DNA of 64,000 nt, from positions 224,001 through 288,000 of the forward strand of contig NZ_CP045318.1 in the NCBI RefSeq assembly GCF_009363255.1. Direction: 5' to 3'. The translations under genes and the position numbers were made by a program. The DNA is from Roseivivax sp. THAF197b (GTDB lineage: Bacteria; Pseudomonadota; Alphaproteobacteria; Rhodobacterales; Rhodobacteraceae). Of the stretch, positions 8,745 through 18,119 are shown one piece after another (within the stretch, counting starts at the first letter, position 1; each line of letters opens with the position of its first letter). The notes under the pieces are model-generated. The model searched no databases. It was given only the letters and a program-made list of their open reading frames with translations, and was not told the DNA's origin.

Positions 8745-9679
8745 TCTGGGCACTGGCGATCCTTGGCGCGCTGGTCGCGGTCATCCCGGCGGTCCGCGAG
8801 GCCCGGCGGCGGCCGATGGATGCCGAGGCGCAGGTCGATGCGCCCGGCGATATCGTCACGCTCAGCCAGGGGCGCACACATTACCGCTGGATCGGGCCTG
8901 CACGGGGTCCGGTCGCCGTGTGCGTGCACGGGCTGACAACACCATCGCCAGCTTGGGAGCGATTGGCGGTGCATCTGGGCACGATGGAGTTCCGGGTACT
9001 GGTCTACGATCTTTATGGGCGCGGGTTCTCCGGCGCACCGAAAGGCCAGCAATCGCCCGCTTTCTTTGCGCGACAATTGCGCGATCTGCTCGATCATCAC
9101 GGTCTCGACGAGGACGTCACGCTGATCGGCTATTCCATGGGGGCCGTGATCGCCTCCGCCTTCGCGGTGGAGCAGCCCGCGCGTCTGCGACAGCTCGTCC
9201 TTGTGGCGCCTGCCGGGATGGGACTGCCGATGGGACGGCTGCAACGGTTCTGCGTGGAATGGCCCTATATCGGCGACTGGCTTTTTCACATGGCCTATCC
9301 GTCCCGCCACGCGGAGGCCATCGCGGCAAGCGACGCGCCGGAGGATATCCGCGCCGTGCAGCAGGCCGAGCTTCACCGGCGCGGCTTCGTGCCCGCCGTT
9401 CTGTCGAGCCTGCGCTATGCGCTCCGCAAGCCCGTGCCGCATCTGCACAAGGCGCTCGCGCAAGAGGCGCTGCCGGTCATCGCCGTCTGGGGAGATGCGG
9501 ATCGCACGATTCCGATCTCGGGTCTGGGGCAGCTCGCGCAATGGAACAGGCGCACCCGGCAGGAGGTGATTCCGGGCGCGGATCACGGCCTGCCCTTCAC
9601 CCATGCCGATGCGTTGGCAGAGGTCTTGTCGGGGATGTTTGAGGGGCAGCGTCCGGGGCCGTCTACGCCGCCCGACTGA
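8741..9679 (+). CDS. Alpha/beta hydrolase, membrane-anchored
   Basis: A 312-aa alpha/beta-fold hydrolase with an N-terminal hydrophobic anchor (about residues 2-17). The oxyanion segment is VAVCVHGLTTP, the nucleophile elbow LIGYSMGA, and the Asp and His candidates lie in WGDADRTIP and GADHGLPF, so the triad is complete. The GTG start overlaps the cyclodeaminase stop (GTGA), consistent with the other joints of this run. The 3-prime end overlaps the convergent MFS gene by 17 nt. Substrate unknown. Confidence 0.84.
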   Translation: MIWALAILGALVAVIPAVREARRRPMDAEAQVDAPGDIVTLSQGRTHYRWIGPARGPVAVCVHGLTTPSPAWERLAVHLGTMEFRVLVYDLYGRGFSGAPKGQQSPAFFARQLRDLLDHHGLDEDVTLIGYSMGAVIASAFAVEQPARLRQLVLVAPAGMGLPMGRLQRFCVEWPYIGDWLFHMAYPSRHAEAIAASDAPEDIRAVQQAELHRRGFVPAVLSSLRYALRKPVPHLHKALAQEALPVIAVWGDADRTIPISGLGQLAQWNRRTRQEVIPGADHGLPFTHADALAEVLSGMFEGQRPGPSTPPD

Positions 9680-10904
9680 GCGGCGCGTAGGCCTTCTCGC
9701 GCACGGGCAGATGGACGATGGCCGACAGCGCGCCGACCCCCACACCGACCCACCAGACAAGCGTGTAATCCCCCGTCAGGTCATACATCCGGCCGCCCAG
9801 CCAGACGCCGATGAAGCTGCCAAGCTGGTGGCTGAAGAACACGATCCCGTAGAGCGTGCCCATATAGCGCAGCCCGTAGATATGCGCGATGAGGCCCGAG
9901 GTCAGCGGCACCGTCGCCAGCCAGAGCGAGCCCATGACCGCCGAGAAGATCAGCACCGAGCCCGGCGTGATCGGCAGCATGATGAAGGCGGCGGCGGCAA
10001 TGGTGCGGCCCACGTAAATCCCGGCCAGCAGGTATTTCTTCGGGAAATGATTGCCGAGATAGCCCGCGGTCAGCGTGCCCACGATATTGGCCAGGCCGAT
10101 CAGCGATATCGCGATCGCCCCCAGTGCCGAGGTCGTCCCGATCCCCAGCGAGTCGAGCAGTCCGCCCTGCAGGATCGGGCCGCACATCTCGGTCACAAGC
10201 GCGGGGAAATGCGCGGTGATGAAGCCCAGCTGATAGCCGCAGGAGAAAAAGCCGATGAAGATCAGCGAAAAGGACGGATCGCGAAAGGCGCGGTTCAGGA
10301 TCTGGCCGAGGCTTTCCTCGATCTGCGCGCGGGAGGCTTGCGGCGCGCGCATCATCGGAAGCACCGCCAGCACGGCGAGGATGGCGGCCGCGAAGACCAG
10401 GAACACCGATTGCCAGGGCATGAAGCCCAGAAGCCATTCGGCTACGGGCGCGCCGAAAACCTGACCGGACGAGCCTGCCGCCGTGGCAATGGCCAGCGAC
10501 ATTGAGCGGTTCTTGTCCGATGCCGCGCGGCCCACAACCGCGAGGATCACCCCGAAGCCGGTGCCCGCGATGCCGAAGCCCACGAGGATCTCCAGCACCT
10601 GATGCGCCTCGGGCGTGACCGCGAAGGACGACAGAACGAGGCCGATCGCGTAGAGAACAGCGCCCAGAATGATGGCGATCCGGTCGCCAAGCTTTTCCGC
10701 GAAGGCCCCGAAGAGCGGCTGCCCGATACCCCAGGCAAGGTTCTGGATCGCGATGGCCAGCGAAAACTCGGAGCGAAGCCAGCCGAATTCCTCGGCAATG
10801 GGGATTTGGAAGACCCCGAAACTCGCGCGGATCGCGAAGGAGACGAGGATGATCAGGCAGCCCGCGATCAGGACGGGGCTCATCAGGGGGGCGTGGCGTT
10901 CCAT
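9663..10904 (-). CDS. MFS transporter
   Basis: A 413-aa major-facilitator carrier with twelve hydrophobic segments. The N-half starts SPVLIAGCLIILVSFAIRASFGVFQIPIAEEFGW, typical of the monocarboxylate/oxalate-formate-like (OFA/MCT) branch, in which a conserved Arg-Ala-Ser follows the first helix. Probably a proton- or sodium-coupled organic acid carrier; substrate not determinable. It is convergent with the alpha/beta hydrolase and downstream of the TerB-like gene on the same strand, 120 nt away. Confidence 0.87.
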   Translation of the reverse strand: MERHAPLMSPVLIAGCLIILVSFAIRASFGVFQIPIAEEFGWLRSEFSLAIAIQNLAWGIGQPLFGAFAEKLGDRIAIILGAVLYAIGLVLSSFAVTPEAHQVLEILVGFGIAGTGFGVILAVVGRAASDKNRSMSLAIATAAGSSGQVFGAPVAEWLLGFMPWQSVFLVFAAAILAVLAVLPMMRAPQASRAQIEESLGQILNRAFRDPSFSLIFIGFFSCGYQLGFITAHFPALVTEMCGPILQGGLLDSLGIGTTSALGAIAISLIGLANIVGTLTAGYLGNHFPKKYLLAGIYVGRTIAAAAFIMLPITPGSVLIFSAVMGSLWLATVPLTSGLIAHIYGLRYMGTLYGIVFFSHQLGSFIGVWLGGRMYDLTGDYTLVWWVGVGVGALSAIVHLPVREKAYAPLSRAA

Positions 10905-11024
10905 GGGCGGGACGTTACCCGGCGCGCCGAACGGCGCAAGTCGCCGATTGTACCAATCAAAGGGCCGCTGCGCTTGAATGCGGCCTGTCCGGGCAAGGGC
11001 AACCGCGCCGTCCGGTGCCCGGTA

Positions 11025-11450
11025 TCAGGCCCGCATGTGACGCGCGCGCGCACCGCGCTCGATCGCGGCGGCGTGCAGGCGGTCCAGATCCAGCTCGTAG
11101 CGGATTTCTTCCAGCAGGCGCAGCTCGGTATCGGCGAGCGTGCCATCGGCGGCGGCCACGTCGCATGACAGCGCATAGGCCGTCTCGTGCAGCCGCTCGG
11201 GCAGGGCGTCGCGCAAAAGCCCGAACAGCGCATCGAGCCCGTCTTCCTGATCGAAGAGATCGAACACCGTCTGGCTGACGGACTTGATTCGGTCCGCATC
11301 GTATTCGAGGAATATGGGCAGCGTGCTGACGATCGACTGGATCTTGATGAGCTCGGCCGTGCGGATATCCTCGTCGGAGGCCGAAACCGCCACCATCAAT
11401 GCCACAAGCGCATCCTGCGGTGACATCGGATGTTCGATGGAATTCGCCAT
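11025..11450 (-). CDS. TerB-like tellurite resistance domain protein
   Basis: A 141-aa all-helical acidic protein of the TerB/DjlA-N type, with paired helices each beginning near an acidic cluster (SASDEDIRTAELIKIQ, about residues 23-38; DVAAADGTLADTELRLLEEI, about 96-115). Such domains bind divalent metal and appear in stress or envelope complexes, but the role here is unknown. ATG 11450 has GAGG 5 nt upstream; a longer frame to 11618 enters the divergent lysK gene and is rejected. It shares a divergent promoter region (11451-11572) with lysK. Confidence 0.8.
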   Translation of the reverse strand: MANSIEHPMSPQDALVALMVAVSASDEDIRTAELIKIQSIVSTLPIFLEYDADRIKSVSQTVFDLFDQEDGLDALFGLLRDALPERLHETAYALSCDVAAADGTLADTELRLLEEIRYELDLDRLHAAAIERGARARHMRA

Positions 11451-11572
11451 TTGGTCCTCGCTCTTTGCGGTGTGTGGCCCTTCAATATTGACCCTGCCCT
11501 GCACCCGCAATAGGTAGCGGCGCTTGACGCGGCCGGGGTCGTCCCGGCCAAGCATACAGGAGCATAAGACGC

Positions 11573-13150
11573 ATGTCCGATTTTCGCGAAGCCGCGATGA
11601 ATTCGAAGGCCTGGCCATTCGAAGAGGCGCGCCGTCTGCTCAAACGCGTGGAAAGCACCAAGGGCGGCAAGGATCGCGTCCTCTTCGAGACGGGCTACGG
11701 CCCCTCGGGCCTGCCGCATATCGGCACGTTCGGCGAGGTTGCGCGCACCACGATGATCCGCCGCGCCTTCGAGGCGATCTCGGATATCCCGACGCGGCTG
11801 ATCTGCTTCTCGGACGATCTTGACGGGATGCGGAAAGTGCCGGACAACGTGCCCGATCCCGAGGCGCTGAAAGAGCATCTGCAAAAGCCGCTCACTTCGG
11901 TGCCCGATCCGTTCGGCAAGTACGAAAGCTTCGGCCATCACAACAACGCCATGCTGCGGCGGTTCCTCGACACGTTCGGGTTCGAGTACGAGTTCTACTC
12001 TGCGACGGAGTATTACCGGTCGGGCGCCTTCGACGAGGTGCTGCTGCGCGCCTGCGAGCGTTACGACGACATCATGGCCGTGATGCTCAAGAGCCTGCGC
12101 GAGGAACGCCAGCAGACCTATTCCATCTTCCTGCCCATGCATCCCGAGACGGGGCGCGTCCTCTACGTGCCGATGAAGCATGTGGATGCCGCGAAGGGCG
12201 AGATCACCTTCGACGACGAAGAGGGCCGCGAATGGACGCTGCCGGTCACCGGCGGCAACGTGAAGTTCCAGTGGAAGCCCGATTTCGGGGCGCGCTGGGC
12301 CGCCCTCGGCGTCGATTTCGAGATGTATGGCAAGGACCATTCCACCAACACCCCGATCTACGACCGCATCTGCGAGATCCTCGGCGGTCGGAAGCCCGAG
12401 CATTTCACCTACGAGCTGTTCCTCGACCAGAACGGCGAGAAGATCTCGAAGTCGAAGGGCAATGGCCTCTCGATCGACGAATGGCTGACCTATGCCTCGA
12501 CCGAGAGCCTGTCCTATTACATGTTCCTCAAGCCCAAGACCGCCAAGCGGCTGAGCTGGGACGTAATTCCGAAGGCCGTCGACGAATACCACCAGCAGCT
12601 GCGCGCCTATCCGGGTCAGGACGCCAAGGGACAGGCGGCAAACCCCGTTTGGCACATCCATGGCGGCAGTGTTCCGGCCTCGACGATGGTGGTGCCCTTC
12701 TCGATGCTGCTGAACCTCGTTTCGGTCTCCGGTGCGGAGACGAAGGAGACGCTTTGGGGCTTCATCGCGCGCTATGCGCCGGACGCCTCGCCCGAAGCCA
12801 ATCCCGATCTCGATCAGGCGGCGGGTTTCGCAATCCGGTATTACGAGGACTTCGTGAAGCCCGGAAAGGTCTTCCGCGCGCCCGATGAGAAGGAAGAGGC
12901 GGCGTTGCGCGATCTGGCGGCCCGGCTTCAGGCCCATGATGGCCCGACGGACGACGAGACGTTGCAGAGCCTTGTCTTCGCGGTCGGCAAGGAGCACGAG
13001 TTCGATCCGTTGCGGGACTGGTTCAAGGCGCTCTACGAGGTGCTTCTGGGCGCCAGCCAGGGCCCGCGCTTTGGCGGGTTCATCGCGCTCTACGGCGTTG
13101 AGGAAACCGTGCAACTCATAGAGCGTGGCCTGCGCGGCGAGCTCGGCTGA
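11573..13150 (+). CDS. lysK: Lysyl-tRNA synthetase, class I
   Basis: A 525-aa class I lysine--tRNA ligase, the archaeal-type enzyme that most alphaproteobacteria use instead of class II LysS. The HIGH-like motif is PHIGT (about residues 48-52) in [19 protein letters not shown], and the KMSKS-like motif is [10 protein letters not shown] (about 289-298). The C-terminal helical anticodon-binding region is complete. It charges tRNA-Lys. The ATG is preceded by AGGAGC. It is monocistronic, divergent from the TerB-like gene. Confidence 0.95.
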   Translation: MSDFREAAMNSKAWPFEEARRLLKRVESTKGGKDRVLFETGYGPSGLPHIGTFGEVARTTMIRRAFEAISDIPTRLICFSDDLDGMRKVPDNVPDPEALKEHLQKPLTSVPDPFGKYESFGHHNNAMLRRFLDTFGFEYEFYSATEYYRSGAFDEVLLRACERYDDIMAVMLKSLREERQQTYSIFLPMHPETGRVLYVPMKHVDAAKGEITFDDEEGREWTLPVTGGNVKFQWKPDFGARWAALGVDFEMYGKDHSTNTPIYDRICEILGGRKPEHFTYELFLDQNGEKISKSKGNGLSIDEWLTYASTESLSYYMFLKPKTAKRLSWDVIPKAVDEYHQQLRAYPGQDAKGQAANPVWHIHGGSVPASTMVVPFSMLLNLVSVSGAETKETLWGFIARYAPDASPEANPDLDQAAGFAIRYYEDFVKPGKVFRAPDEKEEAALRDLAARLQAHDGPTDDETLQSLVFAVGKEHEFDPLRDWFKALYEVLLGASQGPRFGGFIALYGVEETVQLIERGLRGELG

Positions 13151-13258
13151 CCCGGCAGATCGCGTGGCGCGGTGAAACTTATCGCCCCACATTCCCGTGA
13201 TTTTGGCATGGAAGGTGGACGCCCTACCTTCCTTTTGTCGTCACGAGGAGGCTCTGCC

Positions 13259-13672
13259 ATGAAACGCCTGTTTGCCGCATTCGCCCTGATGCTCTGGACC
13301 CTGCCTGCCCATGCGCAGGAGGTGGTCGCACCGGTTCCGGACATCGAGGCCACGATCTCCAGCCAGATGGAGGCGTTTCTCGACCGCGATGTCGACGCGG
13401 CCTTCGGCTATGCTAGCCCCATGATCAAGGGTCTTTTCCGAAGCCCGCAGAACTTTGGTGCCATGGTCGAGCAGGGCTATCCCATGGTCTGGACACCCTC
13501 CGACGTGACCTTCGGCGATCTGCGCGAGGAGAACGGCGCGCTCTACCAGAAGGTCGTCGTGACCGGGCCGGGCGGGCGCGTGCATGTCCTTGATTACAAG
13601 ATGATCGAGACGGTTGACGGCTGGCGCATCGACGGTGTGCAGGTTCTGCGTCAGGACGCCTTCGCCGCCTGA
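13259..13672 (+). CDS. DUF4864 domain protein, exported
   Basis: A 137-aa protein with a Sec signal peptide (MKRLFAAFALMLWTLPAHAQ, cleavage after AHA) and a DUF4864 domain. That domain is a small SnoaL/NTF2-like fold running from IEATISSQMEAFLDRDVDAAFGYA to the C-terminal KMIETVDGWRIDGVQVL. It is probably periplasmic; no enzymatic role is known. ATG 13259 has CGAGGAGG upstream; an upstream in-frame ATG lacks a ribosome site and would bury the signal peptide. Confidence 0.8.
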   Translation: MKRLFAAFALMLWTLPAHAQEVVAPVPDIEATISSQMEAFLDRDVDAAFGYASPMIKGLFRSPQNFGAMVEQGYPMVWTPSDVTFGDLREENGALYQKVVVTGPGGRVHVLDYKMIETVDGWRIDGVQVLRQDAFAA

Positions 13673-13785
13673 TCCCGCCTGCAACGCACGGTCGCCTCAG
13701 CCGGTCTTAATGGCGCCCTCGCTACCCCTTTGCGTGAAAGTCGGCCCCGCATTCTGTGGTGTCGCGCGCACGGAAAGGGAAAGCG

Positions 13786-16068
13786 ATGAACAAGGCGATA
13801 ACGGACGGTGTGGTGCTGATGCCGACCCCCTTCGCGGAGGGGCTGAACGTATGGTCGAGCGGGAATGGCACACCGGGCTCTGACACCTACGCCAGCACGC
13901 CCACCGCCGCTTTCGTCGCGGCGGATCAGGATTTCGGCGGCTGCCTCGAACTGCTGAAAACCGACGCCACCCAGCGCATCCGTTACATGGGCGAGGTTCC
14001 CATCGAGCCCGGTTGCTACCTGCGCGTGACGGCGCGGGTGAAATGCGTCTCGGGCTCGCTGCCCTCGGTGCGGATCGCAGCCTTCGCGGGCAATGCCAGC
14101 GGCAACGCGGTGTCGGGGATACCGCTCTCGGGTGACGCGGTGGCGATCCCCACCTACGGCCAGATCGTCGAGGTTTCGGCGATCATCGGCTCGGGCAATC
14201 GCGGCGGCGTCGATCTGGTCTGGGGACGGCAGCCGACATACGGGCATTTCGGCATCGACTTCACCGGCGCGTCCGGCGGGCTGCTCAGGGTCGATGATAT
14301 CGTGATCGAGGATGTGACCTCGGTCTTTCTGCGCGAGATGTTGGGCTACGTGGACGTGCGCGATTACGGCGCGCGCGGCGATGGCGTGACCGATGACAGC
14401 GCGGCCTTCGAGGCGGCCGATCAGGTCACTAATGGTCGCACGCTCTTTGTCAGCCAGGGGAGCTATTTCCTCGGCGAGGACGTGACGATCAACTCGGAGG
14501 TGATCTTCGAGGGCACGGTCACGATGCCCACGAGCCGCCGCCTGTCGCTGACCAAGAACTTCAGCCTGCCCTCTTATATCGACGCCTTCGGGGACGAGGA
14601 GATCGCGCTGAAGAAGGCGCTGCAATCGTTGATGAACGATGCCGATCACGAAAGCCTCGATATGGGCGGTCGGCGCGTGACATTGTCCGGGCCGCTTGAT
14701 GTGCAGGCGGCGGTGGCGAACCGGACGAGCTATGCGCAGCGCCGCGTTCTGCGCAATGGCCAGCTGCAGGCCACCGATGCGGGCGACTGGGATGAGGATG
14801 TCGTCACAAGCCAGGCCAGCTATTCGCCGTCGAACCAGTTCCGCCTGACGAATGTGACGAATATCGCCAACATCCAGGTGGGCAGCCTCGTCGAGGGCGC
14901 GGGGGTGGGCCGCGAGATCTACGTGAAATCCGTCAATGTCGGCGCGGGCGATCTGACGCTGTCGCAACCGCTGTCGGATGCGACGGGCACGCAGAATTAC
15001 ACCTTCACGCGCTACAAATACATGCTCGATTTCGCGGACTTCGACCGGCTTGACGTGTTCCAGCTCGAGGATATCGAGTTCCAATGCGCGATTCAGGCGA
15101 ACGGGATCATTCTGGCGCCCGAAGGCACGGTGATGATCGTGCGCGAATGTACGTTCAACCGACCGAAATTCCGCGGTATCACCTCGCCCGGAGAGGGTTG
15201 CCAGGGCATGCTGATCGAGCATTGCCAGTTCATCAGCCATGAAGGCGGGGAGCTGACGCAGAACCGCCGGTCGGTTGCGATCAACGTCAACGCCAACGAT
15301 GTGAAGGTGCGCGATTGCCGCGCGTCGCAGTTCCGGCATTTCCTCGTCGCCTCGGGGGCGCAGAACCTCATCACCGGCAACCACTTCTTCCAGGGCGATA
15401 CCGCGTCAAACGGCATCCGCAGCGCGGGGATCGTCCTGGCGCTTCGGGCCTGCAACACGCAGATCTCGAACAATTACATCGACAATTGCTTCGTCGAATG
15501 GACCAACGAACGCGAGCCGGAGCCGGATTTCACCGGCGGCTTCGGCTTCGCGGGCCTCTCGATCACCGACAACGTGTTCCTGTGCTCGAACGTCGCGACG
15601 ACCTTCTCCTACATCGTGGTGAAGCCTTACGGGACGGGGCATTTCCTGAATGGCTTCAACGTCTCGGGCAACACGTTCCGCGCCTCGTCGGGCAAGATCG
15701 ACCGGGTGGAGCGGGTCGATACCTCCTTCGCCAATCTCGAGTTTGGCAACATGAAGCGGGTGACTTTCTCCAACAACACCTTCGCCAATGTGGAAAAGGC
15801 GACGCAAAACCCACTGGTGGTGCGGCATGACCAGAACAGTCATTCGGATACCTGGGTCGTGGAGACGGATAACGAGTTGCCCTTCGACGGCTGGGCGCAG
15901 GAGGTCGACGCTGTCACGCACATGTCGCGCCTGCGCAATTCGGCCAATGTCAGCGAATGGATCATGCCCTATTGCTCGGTCCGCGAGGGCGGGCAGAACA
16001 ACCGTGTGCATCTCATCTACGGCACGCCGGTTCTGGGGGATGCGAACGTGACGATCCGCATGGATTGA
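13786..16068 (+). CDS. Right-handed beta-helix protein (pectate lyase 3 / GH28-related)
   Basis: A 760-aa protein with no obvious signal peptide. An N-terminal carbohydrate-binding-like region (about residues 1-185) is followed by the pectate_lyase_3 entry motif VRDYGARGDGVTDDSAAFEAA (about 193-213) and a long region of parallel beta-helix repeats containing ITDN, ISNN and VSGN turns. Proteins of this type are polysaccharide lyases or hydrolases, or phage tailspike-like fibres; here there are no phage genes nearby. ATG 13786 follows GGAAAGGGA. It is monocistronic and ends at a strong terminator. Confidence 0.75.
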   Translation: MNKAITDGVVLMPTPFAEGLNVWSSGNGTPGSDTYASTPTAAFVAADQDFGGCLELLKTDATQRIRYMGEVPIEPGCYLRVTARVKCVSGSLPSVRIAAFAGNASGNAVSGIPLSGDAVAIPTYGQIVEVSAIIGSGNRGGVDLVWGRQPTYGHFGIDFTGASGGLLRVDDIVIEDVTSVFLREMLGYVDVRDYGARGDGVTDDSAAFEAADQVTNGRTLFVSQGSYFLGEDVTINSEVIFEGTVTMPTSRRLSLTKNFSLPSYIDAFGDEEIALKKALQSLMNDADHESLDMGGRRVTLSGPLDVQAAVANRTSYAQRRVLRNGQLQATDAGDWDEDVVTSQASYSPSNQFRLTNVTNIANIQVGSLVEGAGVGREIYVKSVNVGAGDLTLSQPLSDATGTQNYTFTRYKYMLDFADFDRLDVFQLEDIEFQCAIQANGIILAPEGTVMIVRECTFNRPKFRGITSPGEGCQGMLIEHCQFISHEGGELTQNRRSVAINVNANDVKVRDCRASQFRHFLVASGAQNLITGNHFFQGDTASNGIRSAGIVLALRACNTQISNNYIDNCFVEWTNEREPEPDFTGGFGFAGLSITDNVFLCSNVATTFSYIVVKPYGTGHFLNGFNVSGNTFRASSGKIDRVERVDTSFANLEFGNMKRVTFSNNTFANVEKATQNPLVVRHDQNSHSDTWVVETDNELPFDGWAQEVDAVTHMSRLRNSANVSEWIMPYCSVREGGQNNRVHLIYGTPVLGDANVTIRMD

Positions 16069-16093
16069 TCCCGCTCCAATTAAGCCTTTCCAC

Positions 16094-16122
16094 AGGCCGC
16101 CCGGATCCACGGGCGGCCTTTT
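16094..16122 (+). terminator. Intrinsic terminator of the beta-helix gene
   Basis: A perfect 10-bp stem AGGCCGCCCG / CGGGCGGCCT with a 6-nt loop, followed by a short T run, 26 nt after the stop codon. The convergent PPOX gene ends 5 nt beyond, so it may serve both strands. Confidence 0.85.
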
Positions 16123-16126
16123 GCCG

Positions 16127-16621
16127 TCAGGGCGACAGATCCGCAGGCGTGAGCCGGTAGGCCTTGCCGAAGCCGCCATTGAGATAGGCGGCATGGATGC
16201 GGAAGCGCAGGATCGAGAAATCCGCGAAACCGATATAAAGCTGCGCCTTGGGATAGGCTCTCAGGAAGGTTGCGGCGAGCTCGGGATGCTCCGGCGCGCC
16301 GTGGCGGATGAAATGCGCCTCTGCCTGCAGGGTGACGCGGGGATGGGTCAGCGGATCGCCCTTGGGGCCTGGCTCTCCCAGAAGCAGGGAGCAGGCCGGG
16401 TTCGCGAGCAGGGCCGCGCTATGCGCCGAAAGGTCCGAGACAAGGCTGAGCGGTGCGCCAAAGCCGTCAGGGGCAATCGCCACGCGGGTGACCATCGGCG
16501 CGCCGGTCTCGGGCTCGATCGTGCCGAGCGCGCCGAAGCGGGCCCCGGCGATCAGGTCACGCGCAAGCGCGCGCGCTTCGTCATCGGTGGGGCGGATGGG
16601 ATCGATGGGTGTCTGTGTCAT
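16127..16621 (-). CDS. Pyridoxamine 5-phosphate oxidase (HugZ-like) family protein
   Basis: A 164-aa PPOX-fold flavin- or heme-binding protein. The segment ARFGALGTIEPETGAPMVTRVAIAPD (about residues 28-53) and the SLLLGEPGPKGDPLTHPRVTLQ strand (about 78-99) are typical of the HugZ-like group. Members act as heme-utilisation proteins or FMN-dependent reductases. It is convergent with the beta-helix gene and 20 nt downstream of the outer-membrane protein gene on the same strand. Confidence 0.8.
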   Translation of the reverse strand: MTQTPIDPIRPTDDEARALARDLIAGARFGALGTIEPETGAPMVTRVAIAPDGFGAPLSLVSDLSAHSAALLANPACSLLLGEPGPKGDPLTHPRVTLQAEAHFIRHGAPEHPELAATFLRAYPKAQLYIGFADFSILRFRIHAAYLNGGFGKAYRLTPADLSP

Positions 16622-16641
16622 GCGGGCAAGCTAGGCCGGGT

Positions 16642-17307
16642 TCAGAACTCGGTCCAGATGCCAAGCTTGAGCCCCATGCTTTCATCCCCCGTCACGCCGT
16701 AGGTCGCGCCGATTTCCAGCGATACCTTGCGCCAGATCGGCGTCACAATCGAAGGGACCAGCCGCACGAAGGCCTCGTCGCCCGCTTGCTTGCCCGCCTG
16801 CACCTGCATCATCAGCTTGTGCCGTCCAAGGGTGCGGCCATAGGTCAGGTCGAGCTTCACATCGGTCTCGCTGCGATCGCTGAAATGCTCCGCCAGAAGA
16901 TCGGCATTCACCCAGCCGCCATCCCATCCGTAGCCAAGGCTCAGTCCGGGGCGCAGGACCGTGTCGCCATCGATCTGGCCCGCGCCGATCTCTGCGGCGA
17001 TCTGGAGCCACGCATCAGGGCGTGCGAGGGGGCGGCGGGCGAAGGCCACAACCTTCTCGGCGCCCGACACGGACCGCCCGAGATCGAGCCCGACGGTCCA
17101 CCGCGCCGTCAGCCCGTATTCGAGATAGAGCGTGTCGTAGCGGGTTTCGGGCGCATAGCTTTCCCAGAGCAGATAGTTCTGGGGCCAAGACAGGTACGTG
17201 ACAGTCGAAACGAAACCAGTCCCCTTCTCGCGCGGCCAGGCGCCTGCAATTGCGGAGGCGGGCAGCAGACCGAAGGTGCAAGCCAGAAGGAGGACAAGTC
17301 GCAACAT
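16642..17307 (-). CDS. Predicted outer-membrane beta-barrel protein
   Basis: A 221-aa protein that I do not recognise by family. It has a signal peptide (residues 1-22, cleavage after SAIAG or nearby), then alternating amphipathic strands rich in aromatic residues and glycine (TGFVSTVTYLSWPQNYLLWESY; YGLTARWTVGLDLGR). It ends in Phe (GIWTEF), the C-terminal signature read by the BAM complex. It is probably a small porin or uncharacterised barrel of about 8-10 strands. Its upstream region, shared with parA, contains TTAA repeats that resemble a CtrA site. Confidence 0.7.
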   Translation of the reverse strand: MLRLVLLLACTFGLLPASAIAGAWPREKGTGFVSTVTYLSWPQNYLLWESYAPETRYDTLYLEYGLTARWTVGLDLGRSVSGAEKVVAFARRPLARPDAWLQIAAEIGAGQIDGDTVLRPGLSLGYGWDGGWVNADLLAEHFSDRSETDVKLDLTYGRTLGRHKLMMQVQAGKQAGDEAFVRLVPSIVTPIWRKVSLEIGATYGVTGDESMGLKLGIWTEF

Positions 17308-17331
17308 GGCCCAAGCTTTGCCCTGCCACGG

Positions 17332-17357
17332 TTAATGGCGCGTTAAGCACGCTTAAC
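17332..17357. promoter_or_regulatory. Possible CtrA site between the OM protein and parA genes
   Basis: TTAA-N7-TTAA (17332-17346) fits the CtrA spacing, and a third TTAA follows after 6 nt at 17353. It lies 25 bp upstream of the outer-membrane protein start and 81 bp upstream of parA. Inference from the motif only. Confidence 0.45.
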
Positions 17358-17437
17358 GCCACAGGCGGGCGCATGCGGTGGCAATCCCATTCTGCAGGTG
17401 CAAAATGGTGGAAATTTCGTCTGGGGGGACGATTCGC

Positions 17438-18079
17438 ATGACTGGTTCGATCATTACCGTGGCCCAGCAGAAGGGCGGCTCCGGCAAAACGACGCTGACA
17501 GCCAACCTCGCCGTGGGCTTCCTGCGCCAGGGCAAATCCGTGGCGCTTGTCGATACCGACCCGCAGGGCAGCTTGGGGCGGTGGTTCATGACCCGTGTCG
17601 AGGATTTCCCGGACGCCACGGTCGGGCTCGATTTCGCCACGTCCTCGGCCTGGGGCATTACCTACGAGACGCGCAAGCTGGCCGGTGAATGCGACATCGT
17701 GATCGTCGATACCCCGCCGAAAGCCGACAGCGACCTGCGCCCCGCCCTGCGCGTGGCTGATCTTGTTCTGGTGCCGGTTGCCATGAGCCATGTGGACCTT
17801 TGGGCCACGGAGGGTGTTCTCGACCTCGCCCGGCGCGAGGACAAGGATGCGCTTGTGGTGATGAACCGGACGCGCGCCCGGACGCGCCTTGCGGGCGAGG
17901 TCGCCGATGCCGCTGCCGCGCTCGACGCGGCGATGGCCGAGACGCAATTGGCCAACCGCACGATCTATGCCGAGGCGATGGGCAAGGGCCTGTCCGGAGC
18001 GGAAGGCCGCAAGACGCCCGCCCGCGACGAGGTGGACGCGCTGGCCGCAGAGGTGGCGCAGCGGCTGGCAAAGGGCTAA
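17438..18079 (+). CDS. ParA family ATPase (orphan)
   Basis: A 213-aa ParA/MinD-type ATPase with the deviant Walker A KGGSGKTT at residues 12-19, VALVDTDPQGSLGRW (about 37-51) and the Walker B-like DIVIVDTPPKAD. No ParB or parS-like partner is nearby, so it is an orphan ParA of the kind that positions protein complexes on the nucleoid or at poles. ATG 17438 has GGGGGGA 9 nt upstream; an upstream in-frame ATG at 17405 is possible. The next gene starts 40 nt downstream, then zapE, a possible cell-cycle operon. Confidence 0.85.
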   Translation: MTGSIITVAQQKGGSGKTTLTANLAVGFLRQGKSVALVDTDPQGSLGRWFMTRVEDFPDATVGLDFATSSAWGITYETRKLAGECDIVIVDTPPKADSDLRPALRVADLVLVPVAMSHVDLWATEGVLDLARREDKDALVVMNRTRARTRLAGEVADAAAALDAAMAETQLANRTIYAEAMGKGLSGAEGRKTPARDEVDALAAEVAQRLAKG

Positions 18080-18119
18080 ACGGGGCGGACTGACCCGACC
18101 CGCTGCCTTCGGAGTGACC

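Noticed and set aside
11396..13192. A 598-codon open frame on the minus strand
   Set aside because: It lies antisense to lysK, whose product is unmistakable.
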